This document shows positions 13,001 to 28,000 of a stretch of DNA of 64,000 nucleotides, piece by piece. Made by a program: the position numbers and the translations under genes. This DNA comes from Tridacna crocea (lineage: Eukaryota > Mollusca > Bivalvia > Cardiida > Cardiidae). The notes beneath the pieces were generated by a model that saw only the letters and a list, made by a program, of their open reading frames with translations, had not been told where the DNA came from and ran no database searches. The first letter of the stretch is position 1. Each line of letters begins with the position of its first letter. Where the stretch lies: assembly GCA_943736015.1 (NCBI GenBank), contig OX031065.1, positions 18,242,427 through 18,306,426 on the forward strand, read 5' to 3'.

Positions 13001-16000
13001 TAAGTCATTAACTGCCAACCAAAACTTAAATAACTTTGGTATACCTAGGCCTGTAGACTAAGATCAGACTGCACTAAGTGCTGAGCCTTAAGCATACACA
13101 GTAGATTAAGATCAGAATGTATTGTAAGCTGAGTCTTATCTCATCTCAGATTTACAGCAAATCAAGGACCAACATCTAGTTATATATCATAACCAAAATC
13201 ATCCTAATACTATTTTGGAACTACACTTTCAGACCTCTAAGAAAGTCAAACTACATGTACTTTAGTTTGCAGTGACATTTTCATGAACATGTGTTTCATG
13301 TTGACGTATCATGTACATGATAAGCCATGCTCTGGCAAAAGGAGGCTTAATGCATCTATATAATTGTATCAGGCAACCAATCACATAATTGTGGATCCAT
13401 AAAACCTATTTTGTCATATAGGTGGCTTTTTAACATGCAGAAAACTGATTGATAGCAAAAATCTTAACCCGGGTCAGTATGAGTAAACTGGGCAGGCTGA
13501 TCCAAATCGATACTTTTTACAGATGAGTCAAGCTCCCTTTTCAAAGAGCATAGCTGATCAATTGTAATGGTTTTTTAGAAGTATTTTAGACACGACTCAT
13601 GGACACTGTCCCATGCATTTTTCCATGCTAGTGTTACTTTATCAGTGCTTTCAACAATTTTTTTTTACGTAACAGTTCATTTGCTTTTGTGGTCAGTGCA
13701 AATCAACTTTTGAAGAACACATTACTTCTACTTGGCTGATCTTAAACTCATACTATCCAGTATCTCTCTAAAAATAATCTAGCCATCAAGACATTCCATG
13801 TGCAATGATTCAGTTTTACTACAGTTAACACATTTTCATACAAGTTGTTATCCACTCTGAAAAATAAATAAAAGAGCATCTCACACAAATGCCAATGCTT
13901 GGCAGTGGTTACCTGCCATGTTGTATGGCTGGTTACCTGCCCCTGTTGTATGGGGGACCTTTCGATAGCTAGTACAAGTTTGATGTAAATATCTTCAGTA
14001 ATAAGAAGAGATATTATAAATTGTCAAATTTCTTGCATGATGACCCAGAACACAAAGCAGACCACAACAACAACAAAGGCTAAAAGCCACCATGACTATA
14101 CCTTAATGTTTCTATGAAAACAGATAAGCTAAAAATAAAGGTCTTTAATGATCCAATTATATTTTTTGGTTAAATATGGTAAAAAGTACCTTAGAGCAGT
14201 GTAACACCCTGTGTCCCCCTGACTGAAATATCTTGCTATTTCTCGATTGACCTCATGTATGGAGTCCAAATGATCTTTGTGATAATAAAAAGTAGGTGGG
14301 GAAATCACACACTTTTCCTCCTGTATCTTCTGTGTTTGTTTCTCTGTAATTGTTAGCCTGTATAATACCTCCAGTTTTTCTACCTGTAACATATTTACAT
14401 AAATTGACAAATTCATCCTCTAACAAACAATCTTTGGGGTTTTAACCATCTTGAGAAGAGAAGACAGCTTTTGATAACTTTTGGGCAAAAGAAGAAAATG
14501 CCTCTTTTGGGCAGCATTTCTTTCCTTTTCTAACAAAGTCTTCCACCTGTTCAAAGACAATTTCTACCCATTGAACTACCTTTAACCCTTCACCAGACGA
14601 CAAAATTTTAGTTCTGTCCTAATTAAAAGCATTTGCAGACGCCAATTTCAACGTGGCTCAAATCATGCAATTGTTTATCAGTAGGGTAAAAATATTGTGG
14701 GAAAATGAGAAAATGCTGGTTACTAGCATTTTCTCGTTTTGCCAAAATGTTTTCAAAAGGCTTCTTTCCAAAGGTTGTCAAAAGTCATCACTGTGTGGGC
14801 AAGCCTCAGCAGGATTTAACTTGCTGTCTACAAATGCTCTGATGTTGACTAGGGCCTCTTAGATTTGTTTGGTACAGAATTAATGAGCAGAATATATGTT
14901 ATCAGTCAATAACAATTTGTCTCGAGAGCCTGAAGGGGTGGGGGGGGGGAACATATTCACTCGGTACTGCTCAATTTAATGTGCAACTCTTCCAACTCAA
15001 AAAATCCATCTCTCTTCCATTTCCATTACCAACATTAGGACTCACTTAACTAGAGCTGTCACTGAATGTGACTTAATACCCCCACTTTGATTTTGTACAC
15101 ACTGACACACTGACACACAGACGGACACACGGACCAACAGGCCAATTCCAGTATACCCCCAAAAACATTCATTTTGTGGGAGTATAACTAGTTATTGCTC
15201 TGCCTAAGACTAGAACTTTTTACTAGCCACTCTTTAACCCTTTATCACTTAATTCAAAGCTTTAAAGACTCAGTGCCTTTAATTCCAAGCTTTGAAGACT
15301 CTGTGCCTTTTGAAAACATTGAAGAAAAAGGAGAAAATGATGGAAACCAGCACTTTCTCCTTATTCTCTGTTTTCTATCTAAGCAAAGATTGTATTAAGT
15401 TTTGAGTCACATTTATTTTGTTGCCTACATATGCTCTCCATTTGGACAAATCTGAAATTCTGTTGTTTGGTAAAGAGTAAACAGATTGTCAGCCTTACAA
15501 AAACACTATACTTTTTTAACTCATTAACAAATAACAAAATTTTAGACTTGTCCAAATTGAGAGCATTTGCAGACAACGAAATGAATACCACTCGAAAATT
15601 AAAACTTGACTTTAGAAGAGTAGAAAACTTTGTGGGAAAAGGAGAAAATGCTGGTACCCAGCATTTTCTCCTTTTCCAACAATGTTTTCAATAGGACTCT
15701 TCCTCTGGGCCACAAAAATCAGGGATTGTTTAATAAGGAATTTTGGTCTGTGCAATAAATGGTACATGCAATTTACCTTTACCTTATACAAAGAACTGTT
15801 TATAATTATTTCACCTTTTGTCACAATGTTTTCTATGCTATCAAAAGGTGTCATATACACATAAGAAACAGCTTCATCCTTGCTGTTATTTAGGGTCAAT
15901 TTGAGATACCCTAGAAATGCCTTATGTGGTAAAGGGTTAATAATACATGTGGTAGTGGTAGAGGTAGAAATTATACAATTACAGTAATTTTCAACCTGGC

Positions 16001-19000
16001 AAATATTGAATACAAACCTGATAAAACTCTGCATCTTTCAGGAGTTCTCTCATATTCATAAGCTGACACTTTGTGTACACATCCTTGAATCTGGCCACAA
16101 GATACTTTTGTATTGTTGGGATAATCACATGTAAATAATCCTGCTGTGCTGGACAGGGGTCTTCGGAAGAGGACATGATTTGTTTTGTGATGCAATCACT
16201 CAATTTTTTAACACCACACACATCAACAAGTATGTCTACCAACTCTTTTTGTAGACCTGTGTCTGTACCTATGAAAAGTATTTCTACAGAATTAAGAGCC
16301 ATCCTCTAGATGACAGGGGTTTAACCCATTACCACACAATCCCTACTTTTGATTACCAAGAAAGAAGCCTGTAGAAAACATTGTGGGAAAAGGAGAAAAT
16401 GCTGGTAACCAGCATTTCCTCCTTTTCCCACAATGTTTTCTACTCTTCACAAAACAAATTTCAAATTTTCAGTCACTTTTATTTTGTCATCTGCAAATGC
16501 TTTCAATTTGGGCAAGCCTGAAATAGTGTCATTTGGTAATGAGTTAACCCATTACCAAACAATCCCTGGTTTTTACAACCCAGAGGAAGAGGCCCTATGA
16601 AAACATTGTAGAAAGAGGAGAAAAATGCTGGTTATCATAATGTTTTCTACCCTACTGGAAACAAAAATTGCAAGTGCTTTCAATTTGGACCAGTCTAAAT
16701 TTTTTTTTTGTTTGGTAAAGAGTAAATATATCTCCTTGATGCATTATACCAAGCAAGTCATCACATAACCATGAATCCATAAAATCCATTTGTCTGCCAA
16801 GTGACTGAATCTGAAGGTAGAATGGTTCTTTCACATGCCAAAATTTTTACCAATGCAAAAGGCATCAACCTGGTCAGCTTGCTATGCTATGCAGGCTAAC
16901 CTTGGTTGCTATTTTTTGCAAATGCATTAAATTCCCTTTTCACAGAGTATAGCTAATATACATGTATACAGACAAAAAGGAATTTTTTTAAGTCTTCAGA
17001 GTATGCTTTTTGAAAACATTGTTTGAAAAGAAGCAATTGCCACTTGGGTATGTTCTACATATAAATAATTACCAATAATCTATGTCACACTCTGATCAAT
17101 AATACTGCTTCATTAGTGGGAATATTAAGAAAACCTTTATTGATCTACAATACCAATATTCTATGTGACATTCCTATCAATACTGCCATGATAATTGCAA
17201 TTATCTAGGTTAATTATTTGACAGTACATTACCTATAATATGTTATGTTCTGATCAATATTGCCATGAAAACTGAAGTATTCCAAATAATTTTTTCATCT
17301 GTGAATTACCATTCTGACAAGAGCTTCGTAGAGCGGCACATAAACATGCGAAGGGGCTTGACAGTGAAGAGTTAAAATCTAGAATCCCTACAAAGATCCA
17401 TAATCTATGAGTCACATTCACAACTACGCATCACAGATTCATCATCGTAAGTTACAAATTATTCCAAAGGACACTGCGGGAGGAGTTGCACACAAAAGAT
17501 ACTGCTAATGGACATATGTACGGACGGACAACCCTGGCCACAACATAGTATGACCCTTCGAACGTATGAAAAGCAACTGCTCCTTGGCTTTAATATTTTC
17601 AATTGGTGTTGATATTGGGTATGAAAAATAATGTTTGCAGTGATAGCAAACAAAACTCACCATGCTGTTGATTTGGTCTCACTTTTTCTCTGTTTCCTAG
17701 TTTAGAATGACCTTGTTTATCTTCAAGGTCAAGGAAATGGACCTTGTCTTTGTCAGCAAACATTTTCTCCCAGTCCCTGTTATCAGCTATCATTGGCTTG
17801 TCATTCAAACTGACCCACAACCCTTTCTTTGTGGGCAATACCTGTAATGAAAAGTGGCAATATCAAGAAGTCACATACTGAAAAGGCAGATAGTATCTCC
17901 ATTTTTTTTGCCTTGCAACTGAATTCAGATTCACAATGAAATAGCAAGTGCATGATACTTTCAGATTATTTTGAAATTTTGGAAGGAAAAGGACGGGGAC
18001 AACTCAAAAAGGCATAGATGAAAAACCTTAACTCATTACCACACGAGAAAATTTTAGACTGGTCCAAATTGAAAGCATTTGCAGACGAAAAAATAAAGGT
18101 GACTGAAAAATAGAAATTTGTTCTGAAAAGGGTAGAAAACACTGTGGGAAAAGGAGAAAATGCTGGTTACCAGCATTTTCTCCTTTTCCCACAGTGTTTT
18201 CAAAAGGCTTCTTTCTCAGGGGCGTCAAAAGTAGGGATTGACTGGTAATGGGTTAATCCATACTTGGTGCAGGGGGGTATTATAATTTATTCAATGAGAC
18301 ATTTATACATTTACTTTATGTACTGTTGTTCAAAAACCCTAAATAACGCATACTATGAAACAAATATACTGAGTTGTAGGCCAAACAATGACAAATATTC
18401 AGCAGAAGTTTCATGGAAAAAAGAATAAAAGCTTTCTTCCTCTGCAACCTTCTTTATCCACATAGTCTAAACAGGTATTTTCACTGATTTGATCTTGTGA
18501 CCAAGACCCCGGTCCATATTCACCAACCATTCTCAAGAACATTCTTAGTCTCCAAATTTTTACAAGAATAAAAGTAACACACCTTCTGATTGGTTAAACC
18601 ATTTTATTTAGCCAATCAGAAGTTGTGTCTCTTTCAAACTTGGAAAGTCTTGCAGTATTAGACGAAGAAGATTCTTAAGAATGGTTGGTGAATACGGAAA
18701 CTGGTTTCACAAAAAAACTTAAGTTTCTTAATTTGTTCAAGTCCTCTAACAGACTCATAATCTGCCTTCAAGTGACTTGAACATTTAAACAGACTCAACT
18801 CTTTTCCAAAAGACAAATTTGTAGACCGATCCATATTGAAAGCATTTACTGATGACAAAATGAAAGTGACTGAAAATTTGGAATTTGTTTGGGGAAGGGA
18901 AGAAAACATTGTAGGAAAGATGAAAATGCTGGTTACCAGCATTTTCTCCTTTTCCTACAATGTTTTCAAAAGCCTCCTCAGGGTTGTTAAAAGTGGGGTT

Positions 19001-22000
19001 TGTGTGGTAAAGGGTTAAGTCCATTCTTTTGCTGAGTTTAGCCTGAAATGTAGTGTCAACTTTGAATTTTGCAATGTTTTTTATGTGTGTTGATAGTAGT
19101 AAAATGGTTCTCAAGGAACAAACTTGACTTAGTTTCGGAATGCCGTCTGTCAGCAGACTTGAGCAAAATCAGACTTTTTTTTGAGAAAATGAACCCTGGT
19201 TATTAACTCTTTACTACTCAACAAAATTTTTGAGAAGTCAAAGTTGAAAGCAGTTTCAGATGACAAATATGGCTAAAGCTGTGGGATTTTTCAGTGAAAC
19301 TGCAGCATTTTCTTCCTTTCACACAATGTCTTTGAAATTATTCTTGATCAGAGTCATTAAAATTCAGGATCATTTGGTAAAAAAATTATTCCAGGTCTTA
19401 TCCAGTTTCACATTTAACCACTCCATGCACATGCATAAAAAAATTAAAAATGAGTTGTGCAACAACTGTGACTAAAAATTCAAATCGTCGGCATTTACTG
19501 CATATCCAATCATGTTCATGCTATAATGAACTCTTTACCACATGATCCCACTATTTAACAACCATGATAAAGAAGCCTTTTTAAAAAAGAATAGTGGGAA
19601 AAGGAGAAAATGCTGGTAATCAGCATTTTCTCTTTTTCCCACAATATTTTCTTCCCTTCCCAAAAATAATTTCTAATTACTACTATACACGCTTATTTTG
19701 ACATCTGCATTATGCTTTCAATTTAAATAGGTCAAAAATTTTCATGTGGGGGTTAACTCTTACGACAAAATCTTAGACTAGTCCAAATTGGAAGCATTTG
19801 CAGACGACAAAATTAAGGTGACTTAAAATTTGAAACTTGACTCGAGATGAATAGAAAACATTGTGGGAAAAGGAGAAAATGCTGGTTACCAGCATTTTCC
19901 CCTTTTCCCACAATGTTTTCAGAAGGCTTCTTCCTCTGGGTCGTAAAAACCAGGGATTGTTTGGTGAAGGGTTAAGCCACTAAATGAATTACAAACCTTT
20001 AATTGTTGCATCTTATTCTTCACTCTTTCCTTCAATGAATTCACATTTGTTTCCATTTCTTTCACATCCTGAACCTCAAGTGGGTGTATCACTGCACGAC
20101 CAATTGTTGCAAGGATATACAACACGTCACATAAAACAGGAAGATCTTTTGGTGTACAAGTTGTGCATAATAATGATGCCAACTCTAAATATTCTTCTAT
20201 CTGTGGCTCCTGATCTACTTTGCCATCCTGTTTGAAAATGTTGATCAATTCTGGAGTATCGCCATAAAAACCACTTAAAGTCCGTTTTTTACAAATTTCA
20301 GAATTAAATTTCTGTACCACATCTCTGTATTTATTAAACAGACCTGTTCTGTCTGCCAACCAGAGTTCTTTCTTGCTCAGAAACCTTCCAACCACAACAT
20401 CATCTAATCTGGAAACTTTTGAAGGTAAAAAATATACTGGGTGATTTTGGAATAAGTTTTGAAGCTCTCCTCTGTTCAACTTATCTCCAAGATAATTGTA
20501 TACATGTTTTATGTGTCTTAAAGACGTACAAAATTCAACTGGTTTATCTAACTCTATCCTTTGGCACCATTGTAATAAATACTGTTTCATGGTTTCTACA
20601 GTAACAGAGCTTTTCAATCCTAAAAATTCATGAAAAGTGCCTTTAAGAGTGAGTTTCGCATCTAGATATGGTACTTTGTTGAACAAAAGTTTTTCTGTTT
20701 CATCTGAATGAATATATAGGCAAGCTGGTTCCCCAATCTCTATGGTCTTTGACAATGTCACACTTCCATTTGGTTCCACAATACACTGACACTTTGATGT
20801 TGGTAACCAGCAACTCTCATGCAGTAAAATACTGAATGATGTGTTTGTGTCATTCAAAGTTTGTCCTTTTTTGTCAGAAACACTTGTTTTGGTATACTTA
20901 GAGAATTGACTGTCCCATAATTTTTCTAAACACAAACATAAAGCTCTCATCTGATCCTGGAATGCCACCCCCGACGGTTGCTTGTTCTGTGTTATCAGTG
21001 CTTCTAACTCCTCACTGACATAATCTTGTATAACATACTCTGTTTCTCCTTGCGGCCAGAATTCACTTTCAGATTTCCATAAGGAAGTTTCCTGTTACAA
21101 AAAGCAAACTACAATGAAACCCCTGTAATTTATACACTTTTTTTTAAAATGAGCAAATGCTGGTACCTAACATTTTCTCGATTCCCTTCGATGTTTTCTA
21201 TCCCATCATTTGACCAACATTGAAAGTTTTGGTCTGAAAATGCTTTTGTCATGAAAAGGTCTTTTTGGAAAAGAGTTAATAGTATAACTTTACAGAAAAA
21301 AAAAAATTAATCAGCAATAAACACTCCCTACTTCCCTGCATCTTAAATTAACTCTTTACCAAACGACAAAATTTTAGACTGGTCAAAATTAGAAGCATTT
21401 ATAGACGACAAAATGAAAGGGACTCAAAATATGAAATTTGCACTGAAGAGGAGAGAAAACATTGTGGGAAAAGGACAAAATGCTGGTAACCAGCATTTTC
21501 TCCTTTTCCTACGATGTTTTCTTTTTAAAAAGCTTCTTTCTCAGGGTCTTCAAAAGTTGGGATTGTGTAGTAAAGGGTTAATGCAAATGAAAATCCAATT
21601 ACCAGCTCTTCCCTCTTCAAACAAACTTCCTTTTTCTGTATGGAAAAGTAGTCTTCAACTCCCAGCTTTAAAAAGAAATCATGCCAGCTGACCAGGGTTA
21701 AGTGTGATGGTTGTGGTGGAAGATAGACTGGGTCTACTACTGTCCATTCATAACCTAAAAATAGAAATAGATGATCAGAAACAACCTGTGATTATAAGTA
21801 AGTGAGATAACCAGTATTAAACTCTTTACCACACAATCCCGACTTCTAACAACCCTGAGAAAGAAGCCTGTAGAAAACATTGTAGGAAAAGTAGAAAATG
21901 GTAACCAGCATTTTCTCCTTTTCCCACAATGTCTACTATTATTCCCAAGACAAATTTGAATTTTTGAGCTGTACTTATGTTGTCTTTTGCAAATGCTTTC

Positions 22001-25000
22001 AATTTTGACCAATCAATAACATTGTCGTTTGGTAAAGGGTTAATAAAACAAAATAAGATGGAGATACTAAAGCCTAGTAATAAATACTAGTAACTGGTAA
22101 CCAGCATTTTCTCCTTTTCCCACAATGTTTTCTACCCTAATATAGCGAAATTGACTCATGGGAGCCTCTTTGAAATTGTCGTCTGCAAATGCTCTCAATT
22201 TGGATAGTTCTAAAATTTTGCTGTGTGGTAATGGATTAAAATCTGAGGGAACTGAGTCTACTGCGGATCATCATTTATGTGTAACTGGAAAACAAAATCT
22301 GTAGTAAATACATACAGTAGGTTGAGCTAGTCTTATTGTTAACTGTGAAAAATTTGCAAACTATTAACTCTCACAATGTCAAAATGGTAAAATGGACATT
22401 TTCAGTGGGTATATACGACCCATGCAGTGAAATGTGAATGGGCTTTTTGACAGAGTATCACATATAACCTTTGGTAGAACAGATAAAAACATTAAATTGC
22501 CTTTTTTCACAATGTTTTCACCTCTGGGTCATCAAAACACTAGATTGTGCAGTAACAGGTTGTGATAACATCATCTTAGTGCAATGGTATGCTTAAAAGC
22601 ATATGTGTACATACAAAACTAAACATGCCTAGACATGATTTCTTGATAATTTTGTACCATACAAAAAACAAAAGACTTGACAAAATTTAAAGTTTTTGCA
22701 GACATCAAATCAAAAGTAGCTTAACTGGTGATTTCTCTCTATGATATGGTAGAAAACATGGTAGGAAAAGGAGAAAATGCCGCATTTTCTCCTATTCCCA
22801 CTATGTTTTACCAGGATTTTCTCATTTTCCTACAATGTTTTCGAACAGCATCTCAGGATCAACTGAAGTCAGGATTGAGTAGCAAAGTATTAATAATAGT
22901 TTCATGGTTTAAAGTCCATGATAGCAGCAGTGAAGAAGATTGCAACACGAAAATAAATTTCATGTTTACCGATTTGTCTGTACACATGCAGACAAATGGA
23001 AATACAGATGGATGTGCTGGTTTAGTATTATCATGGAAAAAACTCTTTTTGAGGGCAGGTGGTTGGTTGGTTGTGTTGGGGTTTAACGCCACTTTAACAG
23101 CTAAGGTCATATCATGGCAGTCGGTAACGCACATGTGTTTCCTGGCTTTCTCATACCAGTACTAACACTACTTTCTTTCCAAAGCCACCGACTACTTTTC
23201 TCACATGCTTCAGCAGAGGTGAGAGGCGAAAATACGCCGGAAAGAAAGTTCGCCACAACCGGGTATCGAACTCACAACCACCAGGTCATGAGTCCGACAC
23301 GCTCACCACTGAGCCACCCGGGCGGGCTTTTTGACGACAGACAGGTGAAGAAGAAGCTTGCAAAACAAATATAAAGTATACCTATTTCTGTGTTCACTGA
23401 CAGACACAGGCACAAATAGGCTTGTTCTAGTAAAATTATGGAGGTGTACAATAAGCCTGTATGTATATACCTGGAAACAGTTTCTGAAGATCCACAGATG
23501 AGGTGCCATAGTGTGGTGGGAAGTGGATTGGGACACTTTTGGGATTTCTTATTCCTTTATTTGTGACAAGCTGAACTATCTCTCCCAACTCCTCTAAGAT
23601 GCAAACAGCGATTTTCTTATCCATCAGCCCTTTGATATACGTGATATAAGAAACAAGTGTTACCGCTGGCTTCTCCTGTGGAACAAAATTATAAAATGCT
23701 ATCCACACTAACCCTTTAACACACAATGACAACTTTTAATGATCCTGAGGAAGAATCATTTTCAAAATACCAGCATTTTCTCCTTTTCCTACAATGTTTT
23801 CTCCCCTATTGAAGCAAAATTACACCATTTGAGCAACTTTCAAATTTTCATCTGCAAATGCTTTCAATTTTCAATTTTGCAGTGTGGCAAAGGGTTAACC
23901 TGTGTAAAATGATACATGTGATATCTCTGGTAAACAAGTCATGCTCTGTGAAAAGGTGGTTTAACCCATTACCACACAATCCCTACTTTTGACGACCCTG
24001 AGAAAGAAGTCTGTAGAAAACATTATGCGAAAAGGAGAAAATGCTGGTAACCAGCATTTTCTCCTTTTTCCCCCACAATGTTTTCTATCCTATCAATAAA
24101 CAGTTCCACCATTTGAGCCATACTGACATTGTCGTCTGCAAATGCTTTCAATATGAAGGGGCTAAAATTTTGTCATCTGGTAAAGGGTTAAGGGTTAAGA
24201 TATTTACTTGCAAATACCCATCCATGGTTAGATAACCTTCAAAGCAAAGTACACAGTGACAGTGGCCTTTAATGGAAACCCAATTACAACAGGTTTCATG
24301 TGCAATACCTTGCTTATATTACTTTATAAAAGGTGAACTAAATAATAAAGGGAGGGAAATTCCATTCAAAAACTCTCTTGGCTCTTATAAAGCCAGGTTT
24401 CCATTTACAATCCAGAGTTATTCCCTAGTAGGTCTACTCTACTAGAGTGTTTTACACAGAAGTTATGAAGCACCTGTACTTACTTTCCACTGTTCAGATT
24501 TAAATACTGGTATAATGTGATGGTTAACAATATTCAAGGGAGATAACTCTTTCACACCGAGTCTTGACAATAGTTTATGGACCTGACCATTTACTTCATC
24601 ATCATCTGTTTTTATAAGCAGATGATGTAAGCATTTCAAATCATTCTGTAGTGGACCTAGTATGTCTGAAAAAAAAAAAAAACCATGATGTGTATATTTA
24701 ATGTTTTACCACACAAACCTGAGTTTGGCTGTCCCAAAGGGAGATGGCTTTTGAAAACATTGTGAAAAACAGAGAAAATGCCAATGACCAGCATTTTCTC
24801 CATTTTCCACAATGTTTTCCTACTTTACTAGACATATCCTTTCATTTGAACCAATGTTGCCATCTGAAAATGCTTGAAAATTGCCTAACCCTTCACCAAA
24901 CAATCCCTGGTTTAATGACCCTGAGGAAGAAGCCTTCCAAAAACATTGAAGGAAAAGGAGAAAATGGTGGTAACCAGCATTTTCTCCTTTTCCAACAATG

Positions 25001-28000
25001 TGTCTACTCTTCAAAAGTCAAGTTTCAATTTTTCAGTCACATTTTGTCATCTGTAAATGCTTTCAATTTGTACAAGTCTAGAATTTTGTTGTTTGGTAAA
25101 GAGTTAAACCCTTTACTCCGTAAGGCATTTCTACGGTATCTCTAACTGACCCTAAATAACAGCAAGGATGAGCTGTTTCTTATGTGTATATGTCACCTTT
25201 TGATAGTGTAGAAAACATCGTGATGAGCAATTTTTCCTTTTGCCAGAATGTTTCCAAAGGCTCCTATAAGCAATGTGTAGAAATGAGTATCTATGGAGTA
25301 AAGGGTCAAGAGGGAAAACAAAAATTGCAGCAGACTAGACGCAGTCTCATTAAACAACATAACCATGGGTGAACCATGATTGCCCTGATATTCGAACTTA
25401 AAAGTTCAGTGATAAATGTTTGCAACATTTTACTGTGAAATTGTGGCTTACATGAATCTATTGCTCATAAACATTTAATTTAGATACTGCATATGAAAAA
25501 TTATGTAAGCTACTTTATTTTATGACTGTTAATGTTCTCTAATAGATCCATAAAGGATTTCTTCATAGAAATTATATAATTTAGTCCATCACACAATCCC
25601 TAATTCTAACAACCCTGAAAAGAACAGCTTTTCAAACACTGTAGGCAAACAAGAAAAGAAGAGAATTTTGGTTACCAGCACTTCCTCTTTCAGCACGTTC
25701 TCTACCCTTTCAACTGGGAATTCTAGTTTCTGAATCTGGTTTGATTTCTACCTTCAAATTCTTTCAATTTGGGCCGGTCAAAATTTTTGTTGTGAGATAG
25801 TGCTAAACTGGCAGTAACTCTTTACCATATTACAAAATTTGGGACTGGTCTGAATTGATAGCAAGGGAGTAAACATTGTAGGAAAAGGAAAAAAATGCAA
25901 GTACCAGCACTTTTTTTCCCTTTTTTCACAATGTTGTCAAGGGCCTTCTTCCACGGCATTTTTAAATGTTAGGATTGCTTGGTAAATTGTTAAGATACAG
26001 GACACATACATACATTCATGCTCAAACACAGGTCATGATAAAAGCTTGCTGACCAACAATGAGTGGAGGTTAAAAATCTGCATAACTCTTTACCAAATGA
26101 TAAAATTGCAGACTGGTCCAACTTGAAATCTCTTGCAGATGACAAAGTAAACCTAACTCAAAAATTGAAATTTGTTTCCAGCAGAGTAGAAAACATTGTG
26201 AGAAAGGAGAAAATACTGGTTAGCAGAATTTTCTCCCTTTTCACAATGTTTTCAAGTGGCTCCTATCGAGGGTCGTAAAAATCAGGGATTGTTTGATAAA
26301 GGTTTAAATATTAAATTCATCTTAAAATCTTACCTATTTTAGATTTGCTGGATTCACCCTTGACTGGAAATGGAGCAAAGACAGTATTTTCTTGCAGACA
26401 AACTAGTTGGCCATCAGATAAAGGCAGCAACTTCAGAGATTTAAGTGTTGAATAGAGCATTGTATTATCATGAAACTCGTCAAGACATCGATATAGGCAT
26501 GCCAACCATTGTGCAATCAACAATACTTTGTTTGGTGTACCTACATAATGGAAACAAATGACTGTTAAAAAAAACACTTACCTAAACCAAAGAAATACCG
26601 ATGATAAAGCCATTACCCCTTTATCACATTATAAAATTTCTGACTTGTCCAAATTCAAAGCATTTTCAGACAACAAAAGAAAAGTTGATATTTGTATTGG
26701 GAATGACAGATAACATTGACAGACAAGGATAATATGCTTGTTATTAGCATTTTCTCCTTTTCCCAATATGTTTTCAGAAGGCTTCTTCCTCTTGATCTTA
26801 AAAACCAGTGATTGTTTGTTAATGGATTAAGCATTGAAAACATTGTGAGAAAAATGTGCTTTCAAGGATTTTCAACTATTCCAACAATGTTTTCTAGGGG
26901 CTTTTTCCGAAGGGTTGTAAATGAAATAACAGATAAATTTGTTTGAAGACTCAATGACAAAACCCCACACAGAAATTTGTTGCTGCTAGAGACCTAAAGC
27001 TATGCAGCTATTTGAATTGCTGTGAAAATGAAACAGAAGTGAAGATATTTCCAGAAATAAAGATAATTAACCCTTTACCACACAATCCTGACTTTAAACA
27101 CCACCCAACCCCATTTTTTCAACAATGTTTTCTACCCCATCAAAAAGAGAAATAATTAGTTCATCAACTTTAATTTCTATGTACCAAACCATCCAAATTT
27201 AAAGTACCCAAGAAGAGAAAGTCTTCTGAAAATCTTGTGGAAATAGAATAGTATTTCCTCCTCTTGTTACAATTTTTTCTTCAATTCTCACATGTCCATT
27301 CTCATCAGCATATGCTATCAATCAGGACAAGTCTAAAATTTTGTCATTTGTTAAAGTATTGAACCTTGATGGAAAAGAAAAAAACTAAAAAAAAAAAAGA
27401 AAATCAAAACAAAATCCATACCACAATGGCCACCCATATCTGATACCAGGGCTTTACCAAGATGAAACAGATGTTCTGAGGTAAGTTTTTCAATACCCAG
27501 ACAAGAGGTCAAGGTTGGGTTCAACATGGAAGCTACATCAGGATGTAGATAGTGTAGGTTAAGATGTTTCTGTAACAGGTCTGCAGTGATCACACTACGC
27601 ACCAATGGATCTCGAACTCTGACTGTCTGGGATGGAATCTTCCAGCTTATTGCACCTAAATAACAAAGACAATATGAGAGTAGAGTTGCTGCTTCTGATG
27701 TAAGACATTGATTATAATCTTACTGAGAGGAGCAATCATAAATGTCACAGCTGTTATGTACATACCCAGTTATTCCTAGCTTTGTTCATGTGTGTATCTA
27801 TTTTTGAATGGTTTTCCCCTGTTGCTATTTTTAGAACTGGATTCTCTATTGTGGAATATTGTGCTGGAAGTTTCCAGGCCTTTTTACAATCTGTTTACTA
27901 GAAGTTATGCAACTGATTTTAACATGAATTTTCTGGAAGTTTCCCTGTTATTATAAAAGGAAAAGCTTTTTACATCTTGGCGTTCACTAGTTAATACATG

